Below, one piece after another: positions 8,884 through 17,938 of a stretch of 64,000 nt of DNA. The notes below the pieces were generated by a model. It was not told the origin of the DNA. It was given only the letters and a program-made list of their open reading frames with translations, and ran no database searches. Source of the DNA: G965218495 sp965262785 (GTDB taxonomy: Bacteria; Bacteroidota; Rhodothermia; Rhodothermales; Bin80); assembly GCA_965262785.1 (NCBI GenBank), contig OZ253559.1:2108001-2172000 (forward strand), given 5' to 3'. Position 1 is the first letter of the stretch; every line of letters begins with the position of its first letter. Position numbers and translations under genes: made by a program.

Positions 8884-10341
8884 ATGGCGAAAGTTATCGG
8901 ATTTATGGAGTATGGGCGGGAGTGCCCCGAAGCACGCCCGGTCGCAGAACGAATCAATGATTACAGCGATGTCTATCGCCGTTTTCCTGAGTGGAAGGTC
9001 AAAAGGCAGGCGTCGCGTTGCATGGATTGCGGTGTGCCGTTTTGCCAGAGCGGTTGCCCGATTGCCAACCTGATTCCTGACTGGAATGACCTGGTGCATC
9101 GCAGCCAGTGGAAAGAGGCCTACGAACGGCTGCGCGCCACAAACAACTTCCCTGAATTCACGGGGCGCATTTGCCCTGCGCCCTGCGAGTCTGCGTGCGT
9201 TCTTGGAATCATTGACGAGCCGGTTAGCATCGAGCGCATCGAGCGAGAAATCATTGAGCGTGCCTTTGAGGAGGGGTGGGTAGTGGCTGAGCCTCCCGTC
9301 CATCGTACCGGCAAGACGGTGGCCGTAGTGGGGTCTGGGCCTGCAGGTCTCGCTTGCGCGGATCAGCTCAATAGGGCGGGGCACCGGGTCACGGTCTTGG
9401 AGCGGGACGACCGAATCGGTGGGCTATTACGGTACGGGATTCCAGACTTTAAGCTGGAGAAGTGGGTGGTGGACCGTCGCATCGAACTCTTGCGAAAAGA
9501 AGGTGTCACATTTTTGACCAACGCGCACGTAGGCGAGAACTATCCGACGGAGTGCTTATCTGAGTTCGATGCCGCGGTGCTGTGCATCGGCGCCACATCG
9601 CCGAGGGATCTGCCCATACGGGGCAGAGAGCTGCGAGGTATTCACTTTGCATTAGACTACCTACGGCAGCAGAATAAGCGTGTTTGCGGCGACAACTTGG
9701 CGCAGGAGAGACTGGCGCCGCTTAGTGCCGCCGGGAAGCACGTCATTGTGATAGGGGGTGGCGACACCGGAAGCGACTGCATTGGAACCGCCAACAGGCA
9801 GGGGGCGAAGTCGATTGCGCAATTTGAGCTCCTGCCGACGCCACCGGCGGAGCGGCCCGTGGACCAGCCATGGCCATTCTACCCAATGATCCTACGGACC
9901 AGCACTTCGCACGATGAAGGGGTAGACCGCAAATGGAGCATTTTGTCCAAGGCCTTCGAAGGGAGCAACGGGCGTATCGAGCGGCTGACCACAGTATTGG
10001 TTCGCCCGGAAGGACGCGGATTTGTTGAGGTGCCTGGAACGGAAGAGTCTTGGCCAGCGGAGTTGGTACTTCTGGCCATTGGATACACAGGTCCCGAGCA
10101 ATCGCGCATCGCTGCTAAATTGGGAACCGAGATCGACGAGCAGGGCAATTTTAGTACATCACAGAACTACGAAACCAGGGTTCGCGGCGTATTCGCTGCG
10201 GGTGATGCCCGGCGGGGCCAATCACTGGTAGTGTGGGCGATCTCGGAAGGACGGGAAGCAGCACTGCATGCCGATGCATACCTAAGTGGATTCGTGGCGC
10301 TACCTGCAAAGGGCGCGGGCGACCTTCCACGCGCTCAGTGA
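8884..10341 (+). CDS. gltD: Glutamate synthase small subunit
   Basis: 485 residues from the ATG at 8884 (MAKVIGFMEYGRE), five bases after gltB; an in-frame upstream extension would run into gltB and is not the family start. It feeds electrons from NAD(P)H through FAD and iron-sulfur clusters to GltB. Cluster-binding cysteines sit in CMDCGVPFCQSGCP and CPAPCESACVLGI. The first FAD-binding motif is VGSGPAGLACADQLNRAGH, the NAD(P)H site is VIGGGDTGSDCIGTA, and the C-terminal GVFAAGDARRGQSLVVWAI motif closes the FAD domain. All expected elements are intact. Confidence 0.96.
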   Translation: MAKVIGFMEYGRECPEARPVAERINDYSDVYRRFPEWKVKRQASRCMDCGVPFCQSGCPIANLIPDWNDLVHRSQWKEAYERLRATNNFPEFTGRICPAPCESACVLGIIDEPVSIERIEREIIERAFEEGWVVAEPPVHRTGKTVAVVGSGPAGLACADQLNRAGHRVTVLERDDRIGGLLRYGIPDFKLEKWVVDRRIELLRKEGVTFLTNAHVGENYPTECLSEFDAAVLCIGATSPRDLPIRGRELRGIHFALDYLRQQNKRVCGDNLAQERLAPLSAAGKHVIVIGGGDTGSDCIGTANRQGAKSIAQFELLPTPPAERPVDQPWPFYPMILRTSTSHDEGVDRKWSILSKAFEGSNGRIERLTTVLVRPEGRGFVEVPGTEESWPAELVLLAIGYTGPEQSRIAAKLGTEIDEQGNFSTSQNYETRVRGVFAAGDARRGQSLVVWAISEGREAALHADAYLSGFVALPAKGAGDLPRAQ

Positions 10342-10421
10342 ACTTTGGAGAAAGGGCCGGGTCGTTGATTGTACTCCGTCTTTGCCGTGTATACCCTGCA
10401 GACGACGCGTTTACGTGTTTG

Positions 10422-10540
10422 CTCATCTAGAAGGGCGGAGGGTTCAGGCCCTGTGAAGCCCTGGCAACCCCCTACGTGGTCTTAGACACCACGGACGGAA
10501 GGTGCCACTTCCTGCCCCGCCGTATGTGGGGAGAGATGAG
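10422..10540 (+). promoter_or_regulatory. SAM-I (S-box) riboswitch
   Basis: The core matches the S-box consensus: GGAGGGTTCAGGCCCTGTGA followed by AGCCCTGGCAACC, then GGAAGGTGCCACTTCCTGCC, closing with GAGAGATGAG. The basal helix P1 is CTCATCT at 10422-10428 with AGATGAG at 10534-10540. It lies in the leader of metY and is followed by an intrinsic terminator, so high S-adenosylmethionine should stop transcription before metY-metX-asd. Class SAM-I is judged by sequence; a covariance-model search would settle it. Confidence 0.93.
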
Positions 10541-10579
10541 CGGGAGTTGGCTGGCAATGTCCAGCGAGGTGTGCCACTA

Positions 10580-10616
10580 CCTCTTCCGCTATCTTGCAAA
10601 CGGGAGGGGTTTTTTT
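10580..10616 (+). terminator. Riboswitch-controlled intrinsic terminator
   Basis: A 9-bp stem (CCTCTTCCG at 10580-10588 with CGGGAGGGG at 10601-10609, two G-U pairs), a 12-nt loop, then seven T residues. It sits 40 nt after the S-box aptamer and about 110 nt before metY, the arrangement of a transcription-attenuating expression platform. Confidence 0.85.
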
Positions 10617-10726
10617 CTTGCCCCCTTCTTGCGGCAGGATGCGCAGAAGGCAGTCCTGCTGCCCTCTGGATGGCGACGCATACACGCGTCATGACCACCG
10701 TTTTTAACCATCCAGTACACAGCGCT

Positions 10727-12052
10727 ATGCCGAACAACCATTCTTTGCATTTCGATACGCTTCAGCTCCACGCTGGCCACAGGCCAGATCCCGCCACGAA
10801 TTCGCGTGCAGTCCCCATCTATGCGACGACATCGTATGTCTTCAACGACACGCAACATGGAGCGGATCTCTTCTCGCTGAAGGAATTCGGAAACATCTAT
10901 ACGCGGATCATGAATCCGACCAATGACGTGTTCGAGCAGCGCGTCGCGGCGCTGGAAGGCGGTGTTGCGGCGCTTGCTACGTCCAGCGGTCAGGCAGCCC
11001 AGTTCTTAGCGATCGCCACGATAGCGGGCGCTGGTGACAACATCGTGTCGACAAGTTTTCTGTACGGGGGCACCTACAACCAATTCAAGGTTTCGCTGCC
11101 GCGCCTTGGCATCGACGTACGATTTGCCAAGGGGGAAAGTCCGCAATTGATCGAGTCGCTTGTTGACGAGCGCACAAAGGCCATTTATCTGGAGACGATC
11201 GGCAATCCAAGGTTTAATGTGCCGGATTTTGAGCGCGTAGCTGAGGTTGCAAGGCGCAACGGGATCCCGCTGATTGTGGACAACACCTTTGGCGCAGCGG
11301 GCTACTTGTTTCGGCCCATCGACCACGGCGCCGATATCGTTGTTGCCAGTGCCACGAAATGGATTGGCGGTCACGGCACCACCATTGGCGGCGTAATCGT
11401 GGATGCCGGCACGTTTCCCTGGGACAATGGCAAGTTCCCGGTTTTCACAGACCCTTCGCCTGCGTATCACGGCTTGAGCTTCTGGGATGTATTTGGTCCG
11501 CGCAGCGTCACAGGTGTCAACGTGGCTTTTGCCGTTCGCGCCCGCGTGGAGTTGCTGCGTGACTTCGGGCCGGCGCAGAATCCATTTGGATCGTTCTTAC
11601 TTTTGCAGGGAATTGAAACCCTTTCGTTGCGCGTGCAGCGGGCATGCGACAATGCACTGGCACTCGCAACTTGGCTGCAGGACCAGCCCCGCGTGGCGTG
11701 GGTTAGCTACCTTGGTCTGGCCGCGCATCCGCATCATGACCGTGCAAAGCAATATCTTCGCAACGGATTTGGGGCTGTCCTGGCATTCGGTGTCGACGGC
11801 GGCCAAGAGGCGGGAATGGCCTTTGTGAATAACGTCGAGCTCGCAAGTCACTTGGCTAATGTCGGCGATGTCAAGACGCTGGTGATCCACCCTGCGTCGA
11901 CTACGCACCAGCAACTTTCCGAGCGCGAACAACAATCTGCAGGTGTCACTGAGGACCTTGTTCGTGTATCGGTCGGCATTGAACACGTAGACGATATCAA
12001 GGCGGACTTCTCGCAAGCATTGGCGCAGTCTCGAGTGCCGGTATTCGCGTAG
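10727..12052 (+). CDS. metY: O-acetylhomoserine aminocarboxypropyltransferase (sulfhydrylase)
   Basis: 441 residues from ATG 10727 (MPNNHSLHFDTLQLHAGHRP). An in-frame ATG at 10691 is possible; the longer open frame overlaps the riboswitch and is not credible. This PLP enzyme makes homocysteine from O-acetylhomoserine and sulfide. The PLP lysine is K211 in SATKWIGGHGTTIGG. GNIYTRIMNPTNDVFEQRVA and the long internal segment around NPFGSFLLLQGIETL are typical of MetY rather than of cystathionine gamma-synthase. Homocysteine is therefore likely made by direct sulfhydrylation. It is the first gene of the SAM-riboswitch operon, 14 bases ahead of metX. Confidence 0.95.
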   Translation: MPNNHSLHFDTLQLHAGHRPDPATNSRAVPIYATTSYVFNDTQHGADLFSLKEFGNIYTRIMNPTNDVFEQRVAALEGGVAALATSSGQAAQFLAIATIAGAGDNIVSTSFLYGGTYNQFKVSLPRLGIDVRFAKGESPQLIESLVDERTKAIYLETIGNPRFNVPDFERVAEVARRNGIPLIVDNTFGAAGYLFRPIDHGADIVVASATKWIGGHGTTIGGVIVDAGTFPWDNGKFPVFTDPSPAYHGLSFWDVFGPRSVTGVNVAFAVRARVELLRDFGPAQNPFGSFLLLQGIETLSLRVQRACDNALALATWLQDQPRVAWVSYLGLAAHPHHDRAKQYLRNGFGAVLAFGVDGGQEAGMAFVNNVELASHLANVGDVKTLVIHPASTTHQQLSEREQQSAGVTEDLVRVSVGIEHVDDIKADFSQALAQSRVPVFA

Positions 12053-12066
12053 CATTGTGCACCGCT

Positions 12067-13119
12067 ATGGCAGAGATAGCCATCATCCCATCCTACACTC
12101 TGGAAAGCGGTACGGTGCTGCAGGGCGTGACGCTCGCGTACCGGACTTGGGGCACCCTTAACGAGGCAGCCAGCAACGTCATTGTTGTTGGCCACTCGCT
12201 TACCAGCTCGGCAGATGTCTCCGACTGGTGGGCCGGAGTATTGGGGCCTGGCCAGGCTCTCGATACGGAGCACTATTTCGTCGTGTGTGTCAACATTGTG
12301 GGCTCACCCTATGGCTCTCTCTCGCCTCTGACGGTGGACCCAAATACGGGGCGACCCTTCGGGCCATCGCTGCCCCAGGTCACGGTCCGGGACACCGTTG
12401 GGCTGCAAAGGTGCCTGCTGGATCGGCTCGGTGTGCGTCGTATAGCTTTTGCCATTGGAGGGTCCATGGGCGGCATGCAGGCGCTGGAGTGGGCATTCTA
12501 CGGGGACTATGTGCGTGGCATTGTGCCAATCGGCGTTGGCGGGCGCCATTCTGCTTGGTGCATCGCCTTCAGCGAGTCGCAGAGGCAATCGATTTATGCA
12601 GACGCAAATTGGAATGGGGGTTGGTATGACGCGGATCACCCGCCATCTGCTGGGCTTGCTGCCGCGCGCATGATCGCGATGGTCTCCTACCGTTCGTTTG
12701 CATCGTTTGAGCAGCGATTCGGACGGGAGCGCCTTGGAGACACGGTGGATTCGCTGTTTACCGTAGAGGGCTACCTACGTTACCAAGGAGCTAAGCTCGT
12801 GAATCGCTTTGATGCAAACTGTTACGCGTACCTCACGCGGCTGATGGACTCGCACGATGTGGCGCGCGGGCGCGGGGAGTACGTGGAAGTCCTTCGCAGC
12901 ATCGAACATTCAGCCTTGGTCGTGGGGCTGCGGTCAGATGTGCTGTATACCCTGGCAGAGCAGGAAGAGCTCGTGCGGCTTATGCCTAACGCACACCTTG
13001 CGGTGATGGACCAAGACCATGGTCACGACGCGTTCTTGATCGAACAAGAGACGCTTAGCGGAATTGTACGGGAGTGGAGGGAAGCCGTAATTGATCCGCA
13101 AGTGTTTTCGAGAGTCTGA
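12067..13119 (+). CDS. metX: Homoserine O-acetyltransferase
   Basis: 350 residues from ATG 12067 (MAEIAIIPSYTLESG); a TTG at 12055 is an alternative start. It transfers acetyl from acetyl-CoA to homoserine, giving the substrate of MetY. It has an alpha/beta hydrolase fold with nucleophile Ser133 in GGSMGGMQALEW, the acid Asp in GLRSDVLYT and the His in QDHGHDAFLIE. NIVGSPYGSLSP and NPNTGRPFG-like segments are family hallmarks. The motif near residue 45 reads HSLTSS rather than the common HALTG. Whether acetyl or succinyl is used cannot be proven from sequence, but pairing with MetY favours acetyl. Nothing is missing. Confidence 0.92.
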   Translation: MAEIAIIPSYTLESGTVLQGVTLAYRTWGTLNEAASNVIVVGHSLTSSADVSDWWAGVLGPGQALDTEHYFVVCVNIVGSPYGSLSPLTVDPNTGRPFGPSLPQVTVRDTVGLQRCLLDRLGVRRIAFAIGGSMGGMQALEWAFYGDYVRGIVPIGVGGRHSAWCIAFSESQRQSIYADANWNGGWYDADHPPSAGLAAARMIAMVSYRSFASFEQRFGRERLGDTVDSLFTVEGYLRYQGAKLVNRFDANCYAYLTRLMDSHDVARGRGEYVEVLRSIEHSALVVGLRSDVLYTLAEQEELVRLMPNAHLAVMDQDHGHDAFLIEQETLSGIVREWREAVIDPQVFSRV

Positions 13120-13134
13120 ATCAGATAAGTATTG

Positions 13135-14241
13135 ATGAGAATCAGGCAGCAGCTCCAACCACGGCAGCAGCCGCAGTTTCGAGTAGGAATACTAGGAGCC
13201 ACCGGTGCAGTAGGGCAGAAGTTTGTAGAGATTCTGTCCGGGCACCCGTGGTTTGACGTCACGGCACTGGCTGCGAGTGAGCGGTCGGCCGGGAGGCGGT
13301 ACGGCTCGGCGGCAAACTGGATTGGAAGCACCCCGATACCACCGCAGGTGGCACAGATGGAAATTAGCCTTCTGAAGCCCAGTCTGGACTGCGACTTTGT
13401 ATTCTCAGGGCTCTCGGCCAGTGTTGCAGGAATTGCGGAGCGTGAATTTGCGGAGGCGGGCTATCCAGTGATTTCGAATGCACGCAACTACCGGATGCAC
13501 GCCGATGTGCCGCTGCTCATCCCAGAGATAAACCCGGACCATACGGCGCTCATCGAAAACCAGCTCTGGAGCAGTGGTGGCTTCATTGTTACCAACCCCA
13601 ACTGCTCCACGATAGGGCTGACGTGTGCTCTGCGGCCGTTGCACGACGCCTTCGGCGTGGAGGCAGTGCAGGTAACAACGCTCCAGGCCCTTTCGGGCGC
13701 GGGTCATCCCGGCATATCGTCTCTGGACTCGCTGGGCAACGTGCTGCCGTTCATTGCCGGAGAAGAAGAGAAGATGAGCACAGAGCCACTGAAGCTCTTG
13801 GGTGTGTTGGTTGGTAACCGCATTAAGCACGCCTCGATCAACATCAGTGCACAGTGCAATCGAGTTCCGGTTTTGGAAGGGCACCTTGAATGCGTGTCGC
13901 TGAAGCTGAGGCGCCAGGCGAGTCTGCGAGATGTGCGGCGCGCGCTGGAGGAATTTGGTAGCCCTATTGCCGAATACGACTTGCCGAGCGAGCCCATGAA
14001 GCTGCTGCACGTCTTCGATGACGAGAGCTTTCCGCAGCCTAGGCGCCATGCGTTCCTGGACGGAGGCATGGGGATAGGGATTGGTCGCCTTCGGGAATGC
14101 GAGGTGCTGGACTTCAAGTTCGTCGTGCTGGTCCACAACACGATTCGTGGAGCGGCAGGCGGCGCCGTATTGAACGCAGAGCTTCTCGTTCGGCAGGGGT
14201 ATTTGGCTCGCGCACCGGAGGCCGTCCTGACTACCAGCTGA
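13135..14241 (+). CDS. asd: Aspartate-semialdehyde dehydrogenase
   Basis: 368 residues from ATG 13135; a TTG lies one codon upstream. It reduces aspartyl phosphate to aspartate semialdehyde with NADPH, the common step to homoserine, threonine, methionine and lysine. The NADP site is VGILGATGAVGQKF, the active-site cysteine is in NPNCSTIGL, and substrate-binding motifs are QALSGAGHPG and the late HASINISAQCNRVPV segment with its His and Arg. The NPNCST form and length fit the branch shared with archaea and fungi rather than the Escherichia coli type. It closes the metY-metX-asd operon, so it is probably also under SAM control. tRNA-Gly follows 47 bases later. Confidence 0.93.
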   Translation: MRIRQQLQPRQQPQFRVGILGATGAVGQKFVEILSGHPWFDVTALAASERSAGRRYGSAANWIGSTPIPPQVAQMEISLLKPSLDCDFVFSGLSASVAGIAEREFAEAGYPVISNARNYRMHADVPLLIPEINPDHTALIENQLWSSGGFIVTNPNCSTIGLTCALRPLHDAFGVEAVQVTTLQALSGAGHPGISSLDSLGNVLPFIAGEEEKMSTEPLKLLGVLVGNRIKHASINISAQCNRVPVLEGHLECVSLKLRRQASLRDVRRALEEFGSPIAEYDLPSEPMKLLHVFDDESFPQPRRHAFLDGGMGIGIGRLRECEVLDFKFVVLVHNTIRGAAGGAVLNAELLVRQGYLARAPEAVLTTS

Positions 14242-14288
14242 AAGGTCAGAATCTTTCACTGGCGTGTATTGTAAAACCAGTTTGTACC

Positions 14289-14829
<541 letters not shown>

Positions 14830-15249
14830 TCATAATACTTTCTTACGAAGAGCGCGGAACCGAAACCAGACACCACAGAAAGCAATGGCGACAATGCCAA
14901 GCCCGGTAGGTATAGTACTACCCCGCAGGGTAGGGGTTGCTAGCATGAGCGCCACGAGAGCGGATCCTAGCGCAAGCGTAATCCAAAAGTAAGTCTTTGG
15001 CGTTCCCGTCATTCGAGAGGCCTTGCGTTCGTACCAGGCGAAGCAGACAACCAGAAAAATCAGCAATATTGAAGCACGTATTGATGCCTGACCTGGATAC
15101 GCCACTGCAAGCATCACAAGGGCCAACCCGGCGCTCAGCGCCATCCAAAACTTTCCCTCAGGCGTGTGTGCGATTCCCGTACGGCGCATAAGAAGGTAAG
15201 TCACACCAGGAATGGCGACGATGGCAATCAGGAGGATGTATTCATTCAT
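14830..15249 (-). CDS. Small five-helix membrane protein (paralogue A)
   Basis: 139 residues from ATG at 15249 (MNEYILLIAIVAIPGVTYLL). The longer frame upstream is not conserved with the paralogue, so this start is preferred. Five hydrophobic helices are predicted by eye (~3-21, 34-52, 59-74, 87-106, 114-130), with a basic C-terminus (RFRALRKKVL). No catalytic motif or known family was recognised. It is ~70% identical by hand alignment to the next gene, with the strongest conservation in TPEGKFWMALSAG, WYERKA and MTGTPKTYFWITLA. The two genes lie in tandem on the same strand, each with its own ~90-200-base upstream region. Function unknown. Confidence 0.65.
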   Translation of the reverse strand: MNEYILLIAIVAIPGVTYLLMRRTGIAHTPEGKFWMALSAGLALVMLAVAYPGQASIRASILLIFLVVCFAWYERKASRMTGTPKTYFWITLALGSALVALMLATPTLRGSTIPTGLGIVAIAFCGVWFRFRALRKKVL

Positions 15250-15478
15250 GGATTCGAAGGGTTGGCTGACCACATGAGAATGTTGGTAAAGTCCGGCATT
15301 ATTGGGCCAAGCGCAACATCCGCACAACAGCCTTAAGCTGTCTGTCCCATTTTGCTGCAGTCCAGCCCCACAGCGGGCGTCAGCTCATGTGCCGTGGACA
15401 CCAACGACGCCGAGCATTGCGGGCGGTGGCACGCTAGGCAAAGCACCAGCCCAGCACTAGTATGCCAAATGAGTCTGC

Positions 15479-15901
15479 TTACAATACTTTCTTACGGAGG
15501 GCGCGGAACCGAAGCCAGACCATCAAGAAAGCTAGGGCGACCATGCCAAACGCGGCAGGTATAGTACCATCCCGCAGGACTGGGCTTGCTAGCACGAGTG
15601 CCACAAGAGCCGATCCCACCGCAAGCGTAATCCAAAAGTAAGTCTTTGGCGTTCCCGTCATCCGAGCGGCTTTGCGTTCGTACCAGCCGAAGCAGGCAAC
15701 CAGAAAAATCAGCCATATTGAAGCACGTGTTGGTCCACCCGGTCCTGGTTCCGTCACTATAAGCAGCACAAGTGCCACCCCGGCGCTCAGCGCCATCCAA
15801 AACTTTCCCTCAGGCGTACGTGAGATTCCCAAGCGGCGCACAAAAACATAAGTTATGACCGGAATGGCGGCGATGGCAATCACGAGGACGTATTCATTCA
15901 T
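15479..15901 (-). CDS. Small five-helix membrane protein (paralogue B)
   Basis: 140 residues from ATG at 15901 (MNEYVLVIAIAAIPVITYVF). Same architecture as its neighbour at 14830-15249: five predicted transmembrane helices, the polar conserved loops TPEGKFWMALSAG and RMTGTPKTYFWITLA, and an identical C-terminal RFRALRKKVL. Preservation of both reading frames after the copies diverged argues that both are expressed. Differences cluster in the second and third helices and the loop between them (one residue longer here). The insertion sequence begins 124 bases upstream of this gene's start, so the promoter region could be affected. No function can be assigned. Confidence 0.65.
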   Translation of the reverse strand: MNEYVLVIAIAAIPVITYVFVRRLGISRTPEGKFWMALSAGVALVLLIVTEPGPGGPTRASIWLIFLVACFGWYERKAARMTGTPKTYFWITLAVGSALVALVLASPVLRDGTIPAAFGMVALAFLMVWLRFRALRKKVL

Positions 15902-16024
15902 GGCATCGGAGAATGAGGCGGGCAACCTGAGACAAACGATAGAATACGGTACTAGTGGCCCGAATTCCAATTCGGTACACGAGCCTTCAGCACGGGCAGT
16001 TGTTGCCATCTACCCGCTAAGCTA

Positions 16025-17932
16025 GTGATTGCCCGAAAAAGGCCTATTGGGAGCAATTTGCGGGAAGATTGTGGGTGGGCGGTAAGCCTGTAGTCGCGGT
16101 CAGGGGTGTGCGCAAGGCGCGCAGCCCCCGAATATGAGTGGATTTGGCACAAAGCCGCGGCCTTCAGCCAGCTTTTCATGCCATTGCACTACAAACACGA
16201 TATAGGTTTGCGCTCTCCCCATTGCAAGGAGTCTGGCTTGCTCCCGTGGCGGCGCTGGTAGGGCCTTACTGCGCCCTACTGCGTGCCTGGTACCACTTTC
16301 GTCGGCGCGCTTCCTTCTGCTTCAGAACCTGACCTATGCGGTGCACATTGGTGGCCACCACTACCAGTGCCAGCGTCCTGTCGAAGCCGGCCTTGCCATG
16401 GGTGCGCACTAGTGACATCCCCCGGTGATCGAGATTATTGATCGCCGACTCTATGGCCGGATGTTGACGCCGGGCTGCCACGAAGTCCGGATGGGTCTCT
16501 CGTTCGCGGTCCGCTTTACGGAGCCGCCCCTTTCGAGGCATCACGTTCAGGTCCAACAACTTGTCAAGCTGCTCGCGATTCTCTGGCGTGTAAAACCCCT
16601 TGTCCATACTGCATGATGCCAGCGCCGGGTAGCGCCGCTTCGCCTCTGCAAGGAATGGTACGATCATGTCTTGGTCGCCGCCTTCGTGCTGCACATGGTG
16701 GCGCAGAATGAATTGGTGCTGATCCTCCAACACGCAGACCGGTACGCCCAACTCTGCCATCACGCCCGCCTTCCCTTTGTTGATCCAGCGCGTGTGGGGC
16801 TCATGCACGGAGAAGAGCTTCTGGCCGTGCGGAATCTTCTCGCCCTTGATCAAACGGCGCGATACCTGGTCTATCAGCTTGCCTCCAGTCCGCAAATACC
16901 ACGACACCTCCGCGCTTTCAACATCGTTTTGCCTCAATATCGCTTGCGTAGCCGCTGCCTTCGACACGATAGTGCGGCAAAGTGCAAGGTAGTCTGCCAC
17001 TTTCGATGCACTACGACACTGCCGGGAAGTGCGCACGCGATAAAAGGCGCGCTCTATTTTCTTGATCCAGGCCTGCGACTTGCGCCAGCCCGCTATCGCA
17101 TGCTGCTGGCACAGACGCGCCAGCTTCCTGATCAGACGGCGCAGCGCATCCCACAGCAAACGGACATCAGTGGGCCACTCCACATGGGTCTTCGCAACCG
17201 CTGAGTCGGCCCGGCAGTGAAGCGGATCAGAGCTCTTGTGCTTCAACAGCTGATGCCCACGGGCCACCACCACCGCATTGATCTGCTGCAGCGCTTCCTC
17301 GGTAAGCAGACTCACGTTGTCAATAACGGTCTGCAGGCGATACTGGTGCTTATCTCCAAAATCTGCATGCCCCAGCATCTGGCGCAGCGCCGTGTGAAAG
17401 TTCGCCAATTCTACCAGACGGTCGAAATCGCAGTCGAGCGCCTTCTGCAGCGTGCCTAAAACGAAGATCCGCCACAGACACAGTCCCGGGCGACCACGCC
17501 GCAAATTGACCTTCGCGCCTAACTGCTCCCGCAGGATCGCGAACACCCGCTCGCGTGTCGCACGGTGCGTGAAGATGTCCTGCAGTCCACGGAGCGCAGC
17601 CGGAATATCGTCTCTGGACCGAGCGTCAAAGCTGATCTCTCCAATGGGCGTGTGCCCAAGCTCAAACTGTGACTCGAAGATCGCGCGCATGGCAGTAAAT
17701 CGGGCGAATGTTGGGGCAAAAGCGTACTAATCACGCCAATAACGGTACTAAGATCGGAAAACGGCGCAACATTCGCTAAAACAACGCAGGCAGCCGTTGG
17801 GGAAACTGCCCCGAAAACAGCCGCCCGACACTCCAAAATGCCCGATTTTCCGCCGCACGGGCCCGTACATCTGCCCTATGCGCCCAAGACTGCCGGTCTG
17901 CAGAGCCGATCAGGCATTTTTCGGGCAAGCAC
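16025..17932. mobile_element. Complete ISNCY-type insertion sequence (1908 bp)
   Basis: Left end GTGATTGCCCGAAAAAGGCC... (16025-16045) and right end (17912-17932, read on the minus strand GTGCTTGCCCGAAAAATGCC...) form 21-bp terminal inverted repeats with 19 matches. Both ends are flanked by the direct repeat AAGCTA (16019-16024 and 17933-17938), a 6-bp target-site duplication. One transposase gene lies inside, with ~240 bases on each side. Intact ends, target duplication and open frame suggest a fairly recent insertion. Confidence 0.88.
16266..17690 (-). CDS. ISNCY-family transposase
   Basis: 474 residues, apparently full length and uninterrupted. The N-terminal half has the family-type opening (VNLRRGRPGLCLWRIFVLGTL, then HTALRQMLGH) and the segment CRADSAVAKTHVEWPTDVRL with the first acidic residues of the catalytic triad. 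Later come SVHEPHTRWINKGK, a Glu/Asp-containing SCSMDKGFYTPENRE, and the region ending in AIESAINNLDHRGMSLVRTHG. This arrangement matches ISNCY (ISDol1-like) DDE transposases, whose members make 6-7-bp target duplications, consistent with the 6-bp duplication seen. A 10-bp inverted pair (17704-17713 with 17767-17776) lies just upstream and could be an autoregulatory site. Confidence 0.85.
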   Translation of the reverse strand: MRAIFESQFELGHTPIGEISFDARSRDDIPAALRGLQDIFTHRATRERVFAILREQLGAKVNLRRGRPGLCLWRIFVLGTLQKALDCDFDRLVELANFHTALRQMLGHADFGDKHQYRLQTVIDNVSLLTEEALQQINAVVVARGHQLLKHKSSDPLHCRADSAVAKTHVEWPTDVRLLWDALRRLIRKLARLCQQHAIAGWRKSQAWIKKIERAFYRVRTSRQCRSASKVADYLALCRTIVSKAAATQAILRQNDVESAEVSWYLRTGGKLIDQVSRRLIKGEKIPHGQKLFSVHEPHTRWINKGKAGVMAELGVPVCVLEDQHQFILRHHVQHEGGDQDMIVPFLAEAKRRYPALASCSMDKGFYTPENREQLDKLLDLNVMPRKGRLRKADRERETHPDFVAARRQHPAIESAINNLDHRGMSLVRTHGKAGFDRTLALVVVATNVHRIGQVLKQKEARRRKWYQARSRAQ

Positions 17933-17938
17933 AAGCTA

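Noticed and set aside
13405..14259. 284-codon minus-strand frame opposite asd
   Set aside because: Antisense shadow; the plus strand is an unambiguous asd.
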